Below, piece by piece: positions 18,632 to 27,928 of a stretch of 64,000 nt of DNA. Position numbers and translations under genes: made by a program. The DNA lies in assembly GCA_008933805.1 (NCBI GenBank), contig WBUH01000007.1, forward strand, positions 153,847-217,846, read 5' to 3'. Every line of letters begins with the position of its first letter. Position 1 is the stretch's first letter. This DNA is from Bacteroidota bacterium (GTDB lineage Bacteria; Bacteroidota; Bacteroidia; UBA8524). The notes under the pieces were generated by a model. It did no database searches. It had not been told where the DNA came from and saw nothing but the letters and a program-made list of their open reading frames with translations.

Positions 18632-20059
18632 TTAAAAGAGCATATTGTAGTGAAAAAATAAGCCCTTTTGTCCTTTGTTGTTAAAAGTGTATTCAACTTT
18701 AAATACCCTGTCGTAATAAGTTACTATGTCTATCCCTGCCCCTATGCCTCCCAAATAGCTGTTTGCAAAAGTATTGGTAGGTAAAGGATTATTATCGGTT
18801 ACATAGCCTGCATCGTAAAAAGCTTTGGCAAATATGGTAATGGGTATGTTTCTGAATTTTTTTATCCCGCCGGTAGGAATGTGTATGGATTTGGGAGTAA
18901 GTATATTGTACAGGTAGTTGATTTTTCCTAAGGCAAAGTGCTGCCCGTCTATCACATAATATTCAAATCCGCGAACAAAGTATCCGTATCCAAGAGCTTT
19001 GTAAAGATTATAGGGCTGACGACCCGGACTTGAGTATTTTGCATCAATAGAGAATGATGCATAATGCCTGCCTGTTAGTTTTTTGTGGTAGGATGCCGTG
19101 ATAAAAGCGTTGAACAGGTTTCGAGGTGAGTTTATGAAGAAATAATTACCCGCCTCTGCCGATAGGTACTTACCGTTTAATGGGTAATGTTTGTAATCAA
19201 GCATTTCATAAATATACCGATACCCTGCATAAAAGGTTTGCTGGCGTGTTTCTCCGTTTAAAAAGTAATCAGGGTTAACGCCTGCTTTGGCAACTGTATC
19301 GGCAATTTGCAATTGAGTATATTCTAAATCAATTAATTGCGATGAATATATTTTTTTTCTCAGACTGAAAGTAACCCCTGTTTTAAGGCGACGAAAGGAT
19401 ATTTTTCCTGTATCGTGAAAAAATTGTAGTTTATTATTTTGGGTGGCAAAACCCAGTTCTCTGTTGTCGGAGTAAGTGAAGTTAAGTGCTGCACCTATGG
19501 TAAGTGCTTTGTTTATATACGGGAAATTATAATCGACGGAAAACTTGCGGGTGTATCCTGCCTGTATGTTGATACGGATGGTTTCATTACGTCCCCGCAG
19601 GTTTGAGCGACGTATGCGTACCCCATAATTAAGGCGAGAAAGTTTGTTATCAGCCAGCCCCCATTGGTTAAAATTCCGGTCAGCAATCTCTACAATCGGT
19701 AGCACAAATAAGTACCACCGTTCTTTAAGGTAAATGGTAATGTGTGTTAGTCCCAAACTATCCGGCGGAGCTATTTGCATCTCAACCGAGTTAAATAACT
19801 CAAGGTCGAAAATCTGGCGAATGCCCTTTACTTTCATGGCGGCTAATTTGCTTGCTAAAAGTGTATCCCCACTTTTAAAATCAAGCTCGCGCAGTACAAT
19901 GTAGTCTTTGGTTTTTTCGTGCCCTGTTAGTTTTACCGTTCCTATTACTAAAGTGCTATCAGCAACTTGTGCGCTAACTGTGTTGTTAGTTACCCAAAAA
20001 AGTAATGTTGTAAGTATCCCTACAAAACGAACTAATACAGAAGAGTGTATGGGCATCAA
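18632..20059 (-). CDS. Short Omp85 protein, one POTRA plus barrel
   Basis: 475 residues with a signal peptide (about 1-30, NTVSAQ), one POTRA-like domain (about 38-115, IGTVKLTGHEKTKDYIVLRE) and a C-terminal BamA/TamA-type barrel ending HYNMLF. Barrel marks include YFVRGFEYYVIDGQHF (the conserved RGF/RGY loop) and a late FAKAFYDAGYV. The single POTRA and small size separate it from the true BamA at 11739. Members of this kind may insert or secrete specific surface proteins; the client is unknown. The start overlaps the CBS gene stop by 4 bp. Confidence 0.85.
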   Translation of the reverse strand: MMPIHSSVLVRFVGILTTLLFWVTNNTVSAQVADSTLVIGTVKLTGHEKTKDYIVLRELDFKSGDTLLASKLAAMKVKGIRQIFDLELFNSVEMQIAPPDSLGLTHITIYLKERWYLFVLPIVEIADRNFNQWGLADNKLSRLNYGVRIRRSNLRGRNETIRINIQAGYTRKFSVDYNFPYINKALTIGAALNFTYSDNRELGFATQNNKLQFFHDTGKISFRRLKTGVTFSLRKKIYSSQLIDLEYTQLQIADTVAKAGVNPDYFLNGETRQQTFYAGYRYIYEMLDYKHYPLNGKYLSAEAGNYFFINSPRNLFNAFITASYHKKLTGRHYASFSIDAKYSSPGRQPYNLYKALGYGYFVRGFEYYVIDGQHFALGKINYLYNILTPKSIHIPTGGIKKFRNIPITIFAKAFYDAGYVTDNNPLPTNTFANSYLGGIGAGIDIVTYYDRVFKVEYTFNNKGQKGLFFHYNMLF

Positions 20060-20718
20060 ATATCGAGGTATTTCATCAAGGAGTCGAAACGGTTTTTCAT
20101 GTCTTCCGTGTCATACTCTCGGTAATACGAGGCTACAATGGTGTATCCGTAACGCTCAAAAGTAGCCACCACCGATTTTATATCTGTGGTATTAAGTTTT
20201 ATGTGAACCTGTAGTTGTGCGGGGGCGTCTTCCACCGTGTTTACATACAGGCTCAAAATTTTGGTGTTGTTATATTCTACAATGCGTGAAATTTCGCTCA
20301 TAGAATAACTGATGGCGGGAAGCTCAAGCGTAATAATACTACCCGGCTGACTAAAGGCATTAAGCGATGCCATTTTATTAATCAGTTCTTTGGCGGATAG
20401 TATGCCTAAAAACCTATCGTTAATATCAACTACAGATACTACTGATGAGCTTATCTCGCTAAAAATGGTAATAATATCAAATAAGTGCTGGTTTTCGTAC
20501 ACTTTTGATACAACAGCACTGTTTGTTTTGGTTAAGATATTATCGTCAGGGTCGGCATCTAATAAATCTGATGCCGAAGCATAGCCTAAGTGTTTATCGC
20601 CATCAACAACGGGCAAAAAGGCAATATCGAACTCGTTCATCAAGTCGAGCGCTTTGCCGCACGAATCGGAAATTTTTAAGGGGAATAACCTGCCGGAAAG
20701 TAATTGCCCTGCAAGCAT
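20056..20718 (-). CDS. CBS-domain protein
   Basis: A 220-residue cytoplasmic protein. Two CBS motifs occupy about residues 1-120 (LMNEFDIAFLPVVDG and SSSVVSVVDINDRFLGILS), forming a Bateman pair that normally binds adenine nucleotides. The C-terminal part (about 130-200) has an ACT-like alternation of strands and helices. Its first base is shared with the stop of the hydrolase gene and its 3' end overlaps the Omp85 gene by 4 bp, so the three are translationally coupled. No enzymatic domain is attached, so it is probably a sensor. Confidence 0.85.
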   Translation of the reverse strand: MLAGQLLSGRLFPLKISDSCGKALDLMNEFDIAFLPVVDGDKHLGYASASDLLDADPDDNILTKTNSAVVSKVYENQHLFDIITIFSEISSSVVSVVDINDRFLGILSAKELINKMASLNAFSQPGSIITLELPAISYSMSEISRIVEYNNTKILSLYVNTVEDAPAQLQVHIKLNTTDIKSVVATFERYGYTIVASYYREYDTEDMKNRFDSLMKYLDI

Positions 20719-21497
20719 CAGCCTGAAATTGTTGATTTTTTGTACATCCGCGTTAAGAAATCATCCAAGATGCTGTTAAACTCTTCCGGACGTTCCATCA
20801 TAGCTGCGTGTCCGCACTTATCTAACCAATGCAACTCAGCATTGGGCAATAATTGCAAAAACTCTTCAGCTACATCAGGTGGGGTGATGTTATCGTTTTT
20901 ACCCCAGATAAGGCAAACGGGTACTTCTATTTTGCTTACTTCCTTGCGCATATTGTGCCTGATGGCTGATTTTGCCATAGCCAATATCTTAAGGGTTTTC
21001 ATACGGTCGTTTGTTATTTCAAACACCTCGTCAACCAATTCTTTGGTAGCAGTAGCAGGGTCGTAAAAAGTATATTCTACTTTTTTCTTAATGTATTCGT
21101 AATCCCCTCTTTTCGGATAACTGCCTCCCATTGCATTTTCATACAACCCGCTGCTGCCTGTAAGCACCAAGCTGTGCATGTTGTGCTGGTTTTTTAATGA
21201 ATATACAAGTGCTACGTGGCCACCCAAGGAGTTACCAAGCACTGTCATATTACTATAGCCTTTAAACTCTACAAATTCTTCAATAAACTTCGCTAGTCCT
21301 TTAACGCTGGTTGTAAGTACAGGCATATCGTAAATAGGCATCATGGGTATAACCACTTTGTATGAACCCGAAAAACGATCGATAACGTCTTTCCAGTTGC
21401 TAAGTGCCCCAAATAAACCGTGAAGCAAAAGCAATACCTCGCCTTCGCCTTCTTCTATAAATCTGTATTTACCTTCCTCTTTTAGACTGTAATCCAT
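20718..21497 (-). CDS. Alpha/beta hydrolase
   Basis: A serine hydrolase of about 259 residues, substrate unknown. The oxyanion-hole strand is LLLLHGLFGALSNW, the nucleophile elbow is VLGNSLGGHVAL, the acid is in IWGKNDNITPP and the catalytic His is in DKCGHAAMMERPE. I chose the ATG at 21497 (MDYSLKEEGKY); a GTG three codons upstream at 21506 is the alternative. A TATATTTG box at 21521-21528 precedes it. It is the first gene of the hydrolase-CBS-Omp85 overlapping set, a grouping conserved in Bacteroidota as far as I recall. Confidence 0.87.
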   Translation of the reverse strand: MDYSLKEEGKYRFIEEGEGEVLLLLHGLFGALSNWKDVIDRFSGSYKVVIPMMPIYDMPVLTTSVKGLAKFIEEFVEFKGYSNMTVLGNSLGGHVALVYSLKNQHNMHSLVLTGSSGLYENAMGGSYPKRGDYEYIKKKVEYTFYDPATATKELVDEVFEITNDRMKTLKILAMAKSAIRHNMRKEVSKIEVPVCLIWGKNDNITPPDVAEEFLQLLPNAELHWLDKCGHAAMMERPEEFNSILDDFLTRMYKKSTISG

Positions 21498-21520
21498 TGA
21501 ACTCACTTTTTAACAATCAG

Positions 21521-21528
21521 CAAATATA
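21521..21528 (-). promoter_or_regulatory. -7 box of the hydrolase operon
   Basis: TATATTTG on the minus strand fits TANNTTTG and lies in the short gap after the pabA/trpG gene, 23 nt before the chosen ATG. The -33 element is not clear. Confidence 0.45.
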
Positions 21529-21536
21529 ATACTCGA

Positions 21537-22136
21537 TTATACAAATACCATAGGTTTTGACGCCGGCACACAAGTTAACCAGTTTTTAAGCAATTCCATC
21601 CCGCTTTGTGTCAAAATTGCTTCGGGATGAAACTGCACCCCGTAAATGGGTAGTGTGTTGTGCTTAAGTGCCATTACCTCACCTTGTTGTGTATGGGCTA
21701 TTGCAGTAATTTCAGCGCTTCCCTCCCACTCTACTATCAAAGAGTGATACCTGCACACTTGCATTGGTACGGGCAATCCTGCAAATAAACTGTCTCCTGC
21801 ATGTAATACCTGTGATACCTTGCCGTGCATAGGGTAACTTGCTTTTATAAGTTTTGCGCCAAAAAACTCGGCAATAGCTTGGTGTCCCAAGCAAATACCT
21901 AAAATAGGTACGCTGGCGTGATACTCTTGTATTACTTTATTTAATATTCCTGCATCGGAAGGGCGACCCGGCCCCGGCGATATTACAATACCATTAAAGT
22001 TTATGCCGCTAAGCCCGCTGGTATCGGTCTCATCGTTACGTACCACAACGCATTCACACCCCAGTTGCTCAAAATAATCTTTGAGATTGTAGGTGAATGA
22101 ATCGTAGTTATCCAACAATAGCAGGCGGTATTGCAT
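21537..22136 (-). CDS. Aminodeoxychorismate/anthranilate synthase glutaminase subunit
   Basis: A class I glutamine amidotransferase of 199 residues that supplies ammonia to a chorismate-using partner (PabB or TrpE). The catalytic triad is visible: Cys in ILGICLGHQAIAEFFGA, and His and Glu in GVQFHPEAI. The N-terminal LLLDNYDSFTYNLKDYFEQ and SPGPGRPSDAG are typical of PabA/TrpG. The large subunit is not in this window, so I cannot say whether it serves folate or tryptophan synthesis. It is divergent from the YfhO-like gene. Confidence 0.92.
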   Translation of the reverse strand: MQYRLLLLDNYDSFTYNLKDYFEQLGCECVVVRNDETDTSGLSGINFNGIVISPGPGRPSDAGILNKVIQEYHASVPILGICLGHQAIAEFFGAKLIKASYPMHGKVSQVLHAGDSLFAGLPVPMQVCRYHSLIVEWEGSAEITAIAHTQQGEVMALKHNTLPIYGVQFHPEAILTQSGMELLKNWLTCVPASKPMVFV

Positions 22137-22253
22137 CTTACTGTAAAATTATAGCCGGTGCAAAGTTTTGTAAAATAAAGCTTTAATACTATAATTACGG
22201 AACTTTAATTTTACTACGACAAGATACTTTAAACCACTCACAATCAAAACACT

Positions 22254-24767
22254 ATGTTAAAGGAGTTTTTCATTAAAAACAGGCAGCACGTTATCATCAT
22301 TGCGCTTTTCCTGGCAATATCGGTAATATACTGTTATCCCGTGCTTAGCGGTAAGGTAATGAACCAAAATGATGATTTGACTGCTAAAGCCCTAACCCGC
22401 GAGGCAGAAGAATATCATAAAAAAACCGGTGATTTTATTGGGTGGTCTAATACCATGTTCTCGGGTATGCCTGCGTCTGTGGGTTATACAGGTCCTTCAA
22501 ACTATTCAATCCAACTTATTTATGCCTTCGCTAATGCCTTTGACGGATTTTCGTTTGATGTAATTTTTTGGTGCCTTGTGGGTATGTATATCCTGTTTTG
22601 TGCCTTGGGCATTACTCCTTGGCTGGGGGCATTGGGTAGCTTCATATTTGCCTTTTCAACATTTAACATACTAAGTCTTGAAGGCGGACACGTTCAAAAG
22701 ACTTTTAACATAGCCCTTGTGCCTCTTTTGTTAGGCGGTATCTATCTTATTTTTCAAAAAAGGTATGTGTGGGGGTTTATTGCTGTAGCCTTTGGTGTTA
22801 ACTACCAAGTGGGGCTATCGCATTATCAAATTACCTATTACGCTGCTTTAGCAGCAGCCGTGCTTTGCATTTATTACGGCATTGTATGGCTTAAAGAGAA
22901 AGAATTTAAGGCCTTGGGTGTTGCCATTAGCTTATTGCTATTGGGTGTGATTTTGGGAACACTTCCCAACCTTACGCTACTGAATACTTATTATGCTTCA
23001 CATGAAACTACTAGGGGCGGTGCATCAGAACTTACCCAACCCGCAGGCACTAAAGGTGCTCCTGCTGAGGGTGAAGCGAACGGTGCAGGTCTTGATTTTG
23101 ATTATGCAACACAATGGAGCTACGGTTTGGGTGAAACTTTTACCCTGCTAGTACCCGATGCTTACGGTGGTGCTGATAACGCTGTAGTTGACCGAAAAAC
23201 AGGAAAGCCTAAGAAAGGCAGTGAGACTTACGACGCTTTGCAACAAAATGTGAAAGATAACAACGAGTTTAATCAATATATACAAATGGCCAGCTCGTAT
23301 TGGGGAGACCAGCCTTTTGTGGGTGGCCCGATATATTTTGGAGCTATTGTGTGCTTTTTGTTTGTGATTGGAATTATCGCTTCTAACCGTAAAGAAAAAT
23401 GGTGGATACTGGCTCTTACCGTATTGTTTTTGTTTTTAGCATGGGGGCGCCATTCGGTTATTTATGAGTTGTGCTTTAATGTGCTGCCTGTGTTTAACAA
23501 ATTCCGTACTCCATCAATGGCGTTGGGTATTGTGCAAATAGGTGTAAGTCTATTGGCAATACTAGCTATCACGGCTATTGTAAACAATGAAAATAAAGAC
23601 AAACTGGCTAAAATTGTATTGTACACCGGCTTGGGCTTTGGTGCTTTGTTGCTGATAATGATTATGGCTCCAAGTATGCTGTTCGGGTTTGAAAGTGCTA
23701 GGGAAGCTAGTATGCAATTGCCCGATTGGTTTACCAGTGCTTTGGTTAGCGACCGCGAGGCAATGATGAAAAGTGATGCTATTCGTTCGTTAGTGTACAT
23801 AGCTCTTGCCTTTGGGTTGATTTGGGTGTATTTAAAAGGCATGATTAAAAGCAGTACTGTATTTATGATTGCTATTGCGGCGCTGATTGTGCTTGATTTA
23901 TGGAGTGTGAATACACGCTACCTAAACAAAGACAACTTTGTAAAACGTAAGGATTATAAATACAAAGCTACTGAAGCCGATAACGCAATATACCAACAGG
24001 CTCAACAAGAAGGCTTGCTGCACTACCGTGTATTTAATGTTACCATTAACCCTACTCAAGATGCGCGTACCAGCCAACTACACCGTTCAATCGGCGGGTA
24101 TCACGGTGCTAAATTGCGTAAATACCAAGAGTTGTTAGATTCTCAGTTGTATAAAAACAATATGGCTGTTTTATCTATGCTTAATACCTCGTATTTGTTA
24201 GTAAACGGACAAAACGGACTACAACCTCAATTACCTCCTGTTCAACCTATGGGTAACGCTTGGTTTGTGCGTGAGGTGAAACGAGTGGAGAATGCCGATA
24301 AGGAGATGGCTAGTTTGAATGTTGACAGTGCTTATGTTTTTGACCCTGCTAAAACGTTGGTGGTACAAAACAAAAACTTGCCTGACGGGCTGAAAAACTT
24401 TAACCCGGCTTACGATTCAGCTGCACAGATTAAATTGGTGAACTATGCACCGCATATTATGAAGTATGAATCGAATGCTAGCAGCGACCAAATGGCGGTG
24501 TTCTCAGAGGTGTTTTACGAACAACCAGACGGCGACGGCTGGAAAGCATTTATTGATGGCCAACCTGCTGAACATTTCCGCGGAAACTATGTGCTACGTG
24601 CAATGAAAATACCCGCAGGAAAGCACACTATTGAATTTAAATACGATGCCTCAAAAGCACTGGGCAGGGTAAAGCTGTCGTTTGTGTTTTTTGTACTACT
24701 ACTTGGTGTGAGTATTTTGGCTATTTATCTACGCCGTAAAGGAAAACTAAAAGCTTTAGAACAATAA
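22254..24767 (+). CDS. YfhO-family multispanning membrane protein
   Basis: 837 residues. The first 590 or so hold many hydrophobic helices with an extracytoplasmic loop between (LTREAEEYHKKTGDFIGWS near the N-terminus), resembling GT-C glycosyltransferases. The C-terminal part (about 600-805) is a soluble beta-rich domain ending in AFIDGQPAEHFRGNYVLRA, then one last membrane helix. YfhO proteins are required for lipoteichoic acid glycosylation in Firmicutes; in Bacteroidota their acceptor is unknown. Located at the left end of the glycan region, on the strand opposite to its neighbours. Confidence 0.87.
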   Translation: MLKEFFIKNRQHVIIIALFLAISVIYCYPVLSGKVMNQNDDLTAKALTREAEEYHKKTGDFIGWSNTMFSGMPASVGYTGPSNYSIQLIYAFANAFDGFSFDVIFWCLVGMYILFCALGITPWLGALGSFIFAFSTFNILSLEGGHVQKTFNIALVPLLLGGIYLIFQKRYVWGFIAVAFGVNYQVGLSHYQITYYAALAAAVLCIYYGIVWLKEKEFKALGVAISLLLLGVILGTLPNLTLLNTYYASHETTRGGASELTQPAGTKGAPAEGEANGAGLDFDYATQWSYGLGETFTLLVPDAYGGADNAVVDRKTGKPKKGSETYDALQQNVKDNNEFNQYIQMASSYWGDQPFVGGPIYFGAIVCFLFVIGIIASNRKEKWWILALTVLFLFLAWGRHSVIYELCFNVLPVFNKFRTPSMALGIVQIGVSLLAILAITAIVNNENKDKLAKIVLYTGLGFGALLLIMIMAPSMLFGFESAREASMQLPDWFTSALVSDREAMMKSDAIRSLVYIALAFGLIWVYLKGMIKSSTVFMIAIAALIVLDLWSVNTRYLNKDNFVKRKDYKYKATEADNAIYQQAQQEGLLHYRVFNVTINPTQDARTSQLHRSIGGYHGAKLRKYQELLDSQLYKNNMAVLSMLNTSYLLVNGQNGLQPQLPPVQPMGNAWFVREVKRVENADKEMASLNVDSAYVFDPAKTLVVQNKNLPDGLKNFNPAYDSAAQIKLVNYAPHIMKYESNASSDQMAVFSEVFYEQPDGDGWKAFIDGQPAEHFRGNYVLRAMKIPAGKHTIEFKYDASKALGRVKLSFVFFVLLLGVSILAIYLRRKGKLKALEQ

Positions 24768-24789
24768 TAACCCGTTGGGTACGATATAA

Positions 24790-24822
24790 AATAAGGGGGT
24801 ATGGTTTCCGTATCCCCTTATT
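24790..24822. terminator. Bidirectional terminator between convergent genes
   Basis: The arms AATAAGGGG and CCCCTTATT extend inward with imperfect pairing. The right arm overlaps the stop codon of the minus-strand glycosyltransferase gene at 24818-24820. T-rich sequence follows on the plus side. Confidence 0.7.
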
Positions 24823-26095
24823 TATTTAAAAGACTTTGGTATAGTTGGGTAACCTTTTGCGCAATTACAGGGTAAGAATAATTTTCTACCGCCTTGTTAC
24901 GGGCGTTTTCTTGCAAACGTTGCACGGCTTGTGTTTCCTTCAACACATAGTTAATTCCTTCCGCTAAATCATCCACACTCTCGTAATCGGCCAAGTATCC
25001 GTTGTGCATGTGTTGTATCAAGTCGGGTATCCCGCCTACCTCAAATGCAACGGACGGAACTCCGCAGCTCAAGGCTTCCATTATAGTATTGGGTAGGTTC
25101 TCTTCAAGGCTGGGCAACACAAAAACATCGCTGGCATTGTAAAAATCTATAATGCGTTCCTCGTCGTTCAAATAGCCTGTAAATGTATACTCAAAAGGTA
25201 AATCAAGGTTCACATCGGTTTTAGCCTCCCCCATTACCAATAGTTTTATTCGTTTGCTCCAATCGGGTTGTTTTACTTTAAGTTTCCAAAGAGCTACCCG
25301 CAAGTATTCAAATCCTTTGCGTACATCGCTAACATTAGCCGCTACAAAACTGATACACAGTGTCTCGTTATCTAACCCAAATTTTGCCTTTGCATCGGCT
25401 TTGTTATTAGGTTTATAAACTTCCGTATTGATGGGATTGGGGATTACTTCTATCCGTTTATCGCCTAATAAAGAGCTTTTGCGGGCTCTGGCAGCTAACC
25501 AATTACTACAAGCTATGAACGTTAGGTCTAAATCATTGTATGTTTTCTCTTTCTTTTCATGCACAGCAGATGAAACATCACTTTCGGATGGATTGCGCAA
25601 GTAAAAACAGTTACCGCATTGTTTTTGGTAGTTTTCGCACTCGCGACTGTGATGGCAACCGCCCGTCATAGCCCACATATCATGCATAGTCCACACAATG
25701 GGTTTGTTCAGTTTTTTTAGCTTACGAATACCTTTCAATGAAAGAAACCCATTGTTTATCCAATGCAGGTGAACAATATCGGCTTCTTTCACCAACGGGA
25801 AACTAGATATATCTAAACCCATGTTAGCCGTTGAAAACCTAAAACGGTCGGCCTTATTTTTTACCTGAAATGCAAACCATATTTTTTCCCACGCTAAACG
25901 GGTAAGGGCAATTTTTTTGCCCATAGGGTTGTTGGCTATCACGTGTACGTTTTCAAACCTGTCAGTAGCGGTTCCGTGCAAATACACTAATTGCGATTGC
26001 ACTTCGTTACCGCTGTTTAATGCCTCATGTAAACGGTATGCAGCAACCCCCGCCCCGCCTTTATCAAACGTATTTAGTTGTGTGGTTTTCATCAA
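24818..26095 (-). CDS. Glycosyltransferase family 4
   Basis: A 425-residue GT-B fold transferase. The donor-binding C-terminal signature is PSLEENLPNTIMEALSCGVPS followed by FEVGGIPDLI. The N-terminal domain has TMHDMWAMTGGCHHSRECEN and a Cys-rich stretch (CENYQKQCGNCFYL) typical of WcaC-like transferases. It is likely to add a sugar to a lipid-linked surface glycan. The first residues include DKGGAGVAAYRLHEAL, the usual GT4 glycine-rich start. Donor and acceptor cannot be read from sequence. Confidence 0.9.
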   Translation of the reverse strand: MMKTTQLNTFDKGGAGVAAYRLHEALNSGNEVQSQLVYLHGTATDRFENVHVIANNPMGKKIALTRLAWEKIWFAFQVKNKADRFRFSTANMGLDISSFPLVKEADIVHLHWINNGFLSLKGIRKLKKLNKPIVWTMHDMWAMTGGCHHSRECENYQKQCGNCFYLRNPSESDVSSAVHEKKEKTYNDLDLTFIACSNWLAARARKSSLLGDKRIEVIPNPINTEVYKPNNKADAKAKFGLDNETLCISFVAANVSDVRKGFEYLRVALWKLKVKQPDWSKRIKLLVMGEAKTDVNLDLPFEYTFTGYLNDEERIIDFYNASDVFVLPSLEENLPNTIMEALSCGVPSVAFEVGGIPDLIQHMHNGYLADYESVDDLAEGINYVLKETQAVQRLQENARNKAVENYSYPVIAQKVTQLYQSLLNK

Positions 26096-26176
26096 AAATT
26101 ATTACAACTTAAAGTTTACATTGATTTGTCAAAAAAAAGAACGCAATATTGCATACAATAACAAATAAAACCATAG

Positions 26177-26875
26177 ATGTCGAATAATATTCCATACTAC
26201 TCTATCTTATCCTCAGAGTTTATAAACACCTTAAAGGGTCATGCCGTGTTTGAATTAACAAGCAAATTTGGTCGGACTTTTTTAAGCCGTAAGCCGCAGC
26301 CAAAAAAAGATGCTGAAAAAAACTTACTAAACTTAGGCGCCGGAACACTTTATTATGATGGATGGATTAATGCTGACTTCTTTTATTTACCAATAAAATT
26401 TTGGAAAAAAAGCAAATATAGAATCCCCGAATGGATGCTTGATTTGAGATACCCGTTGAATTGTGACGATAATTTCTTCGATGGGGTTTTTACAGAACAT
26501 ACTTTAGAGCATTTATACCCTTATCAAGTACTAAACCTACTTAAGGAACTTAACAGGACAATGAAAAGCGGTGCTTGGCTTAGAATTGCAGTTCCGGACT
26601 TAGAGAAGTATGTTAATTACTACGTAGGTAAAGAATCACATAAAAATTTCAGTGAAATGTGGCCAGAGAATAAAGCTGCTGCAATTCGCAATATCACACA
26701 GAACTATTTGCACATATCAACTTGGGATGGCGATTTATTAGTAAAGTTCTGCGAAATGGCTGGTTTTGTTAACGCGAAAAAGGTTGATTTTGGAATCGGA
26801 ACTGATAAAACTTTAATAAAAGATGATTTAGGCAGAAGCTGGGAGACACTTTATGTGGAAGCACAAAAGGCATAA
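26177..26875 (+). CDS. SAM-dependent methyltransferase-like protein
   Basis: 232 residues. A degenerate SAM-binding motif LLNLGAGTLYYDGWINADF is followed by the acidic-loop region LDLRYPLNCDDNFFDGVFTEH and a helix with LEHLYPYQVLNLLKELNR. This pattern recurs in methyltransferases encoded in glycan clusters, where they may cap or decorate sugars. By eye the gene is AT-richer than the housekeeping block. It converges on the LamG gene with a shared terminator. Confidence 0.8.
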   Translation: MSNNIPYYSILSSEFINTLKGHAVFELTSKFGRTFLSRKPQPKKDAEKNLLNLGAGTLYYDGWINADFFYLPIKFWKKSKYRIPEWMLDLRYPLNCDDNFFDGVFTEHTLEHLYPYQVLNLLKELNRTMKSGAWLRIAVPDLEKYVNYYVGKESHKNFSEMWPENKAAAIRNITQNYLHISTWDGDLLVKFCEMAGFVNAKKVDFGIGTDKTLIKDDLGRSWETLYVEAQKA

Positions 26876-26884
26876 TAATAAAAT

Positions 26885-26910
26885 AAAAAGGGGGCTTTAG
26901 CCCCCTTTTT
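26885..26910. terminator. Bidirectional terminator
   Basis: A perfect 11-bp stem (AAAAAGGGGGC / GCCCCCTTTTT, loop TTTA) with A and T tracts on both sides, between the convergent methyltransferase and LamG genes. Confidence 0.9.
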
Positions 26911-26912
26911 AT

Positions 26913-27923
26913 TTATTGTACAGATATCCTTTGGCTTAAGAGTATTTCTTCAGAAACACTATCTAAAACCTGTGTAACATATAATCCTGCAGGTAATGCA
27001 TCAATATTTATTACTCCAGTGTTATCTAAAGAGCTTTCAAGAACTTTTCTTCCTGTTAGGTCAAATATTATCACTTTAGTAGTTTCATATTTATACTCAC
27101 CACTAACAAACAATTTATCGTTAGCAGGATTCGGGAAAACTTCAACTTTATTATTAGCGGCTTCAACATTTTTTATTGATGTATGTGTATTATTGTACAA
27201 CGCAGTAATCTCTTGTTGATTCAACGCCCTGTTATATATCCTTACTTCATCAATCTTACCTTTGAAATATTGCTTTGAAGGTCCGGGAATTGCCATGCCA
27301 ATACGTAGAGCAGAGTCTGAATATGCTAACGGGAAAGTCGCTTTTTCAAATTTTACCAAATTACCATCTACATAAACCCTCACGTTAGAATCTGATGCGT
27401 TCCTATCGTAAGTCCCTACCACATGTACCCAGTCATTAGTCTGAATAACCGCTGGGTCAATTGAAAATTGTTCGCTTGACGTATTTGCAACTCCAAATCC
27501 CCAATATTGATTTTGTCCGGGGCTACCTGCTCCGTACAACAAATATGAGTTGCCAGGCGAAGAATTATGTTTTAAGCGCTTACAAACAATAATATTCCAT
27601 GAACTAAAATCAGTGGCATTAACCCATGCAGAAACGCTAACAGCGTCAACCGGTTCAATGGTTGGATCACTTTCAACCCTAACATAATCTCCATTGCCAT
27701 TAAAAGTGTAGCACTTATTAGCATTATTCCACCTATCTGTTGTCAATGATGGTGTGCCTATGATTACTCCATCATTTCCGTTTCCGCTATAATCCTTCAC
27801 GTCACCGTTAAACGGGTAATACGCCGCCAATCCCTGTCTTAGGTCAATTTGAGAGAAACCTTTGTCATACGCCAGCAAAGCAATAAAACTGAATAATACA
27901 CTGAGGGTAATTTTTCTTTTCAT
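26913..27923 (-). CDS. LamG-domain secreted protein with T9SS type A domain
   Basis: 336 residues with a signal peptide (about 1-24, DKGFSQ). A concanavalin-A-like LamG_3 domain covers about 30-240 (LAAYYPFNGDVKDYSGNGNDG, AWVNATDFSSWNI, LRIGMAIPGPSKQYFKGKID). The C-terminal sorting domain begins VEVFPNPANDKLFV and has GLYVTQV. It should be exported through T9SS and held at the surface, possibly binding a glycan; the ligand is unknown. A paralog lies 5 bp upstream in the same orientation. Confidence 0.9.
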   Translation of the reverse strand: MKRKITLSVLFSFIALLAYDKGFSQIDLRQGLAAYYPFNGDVKDYSGNGNDGVIIGTPSLTTDRWNNANKCYTFNGNGDYVRVESDPTIEPVDAVSVSAWVNATDFSSWNIIVCKRLKHNSSPGNSYLLYGAGSPGQNQYWGFGVANTSSEQFSIDPAVIQTNDWVHVVGTYDRNASDSNVRVYVDGNLVKFEKATFPLAYSDSALRIGMAIPGPSKQYFKGKIDEVRIYNRALNQQEITALYNNTHTSIKNVEAANNKVEVFPNPANDKLFVSGEYKYETTKVIIFDLTGRKVLESSLDNTGVINIDALPAGLYVTQVLDSVSEEILLSQRISVQ

Positions 27924-27928
27924 ATTTA

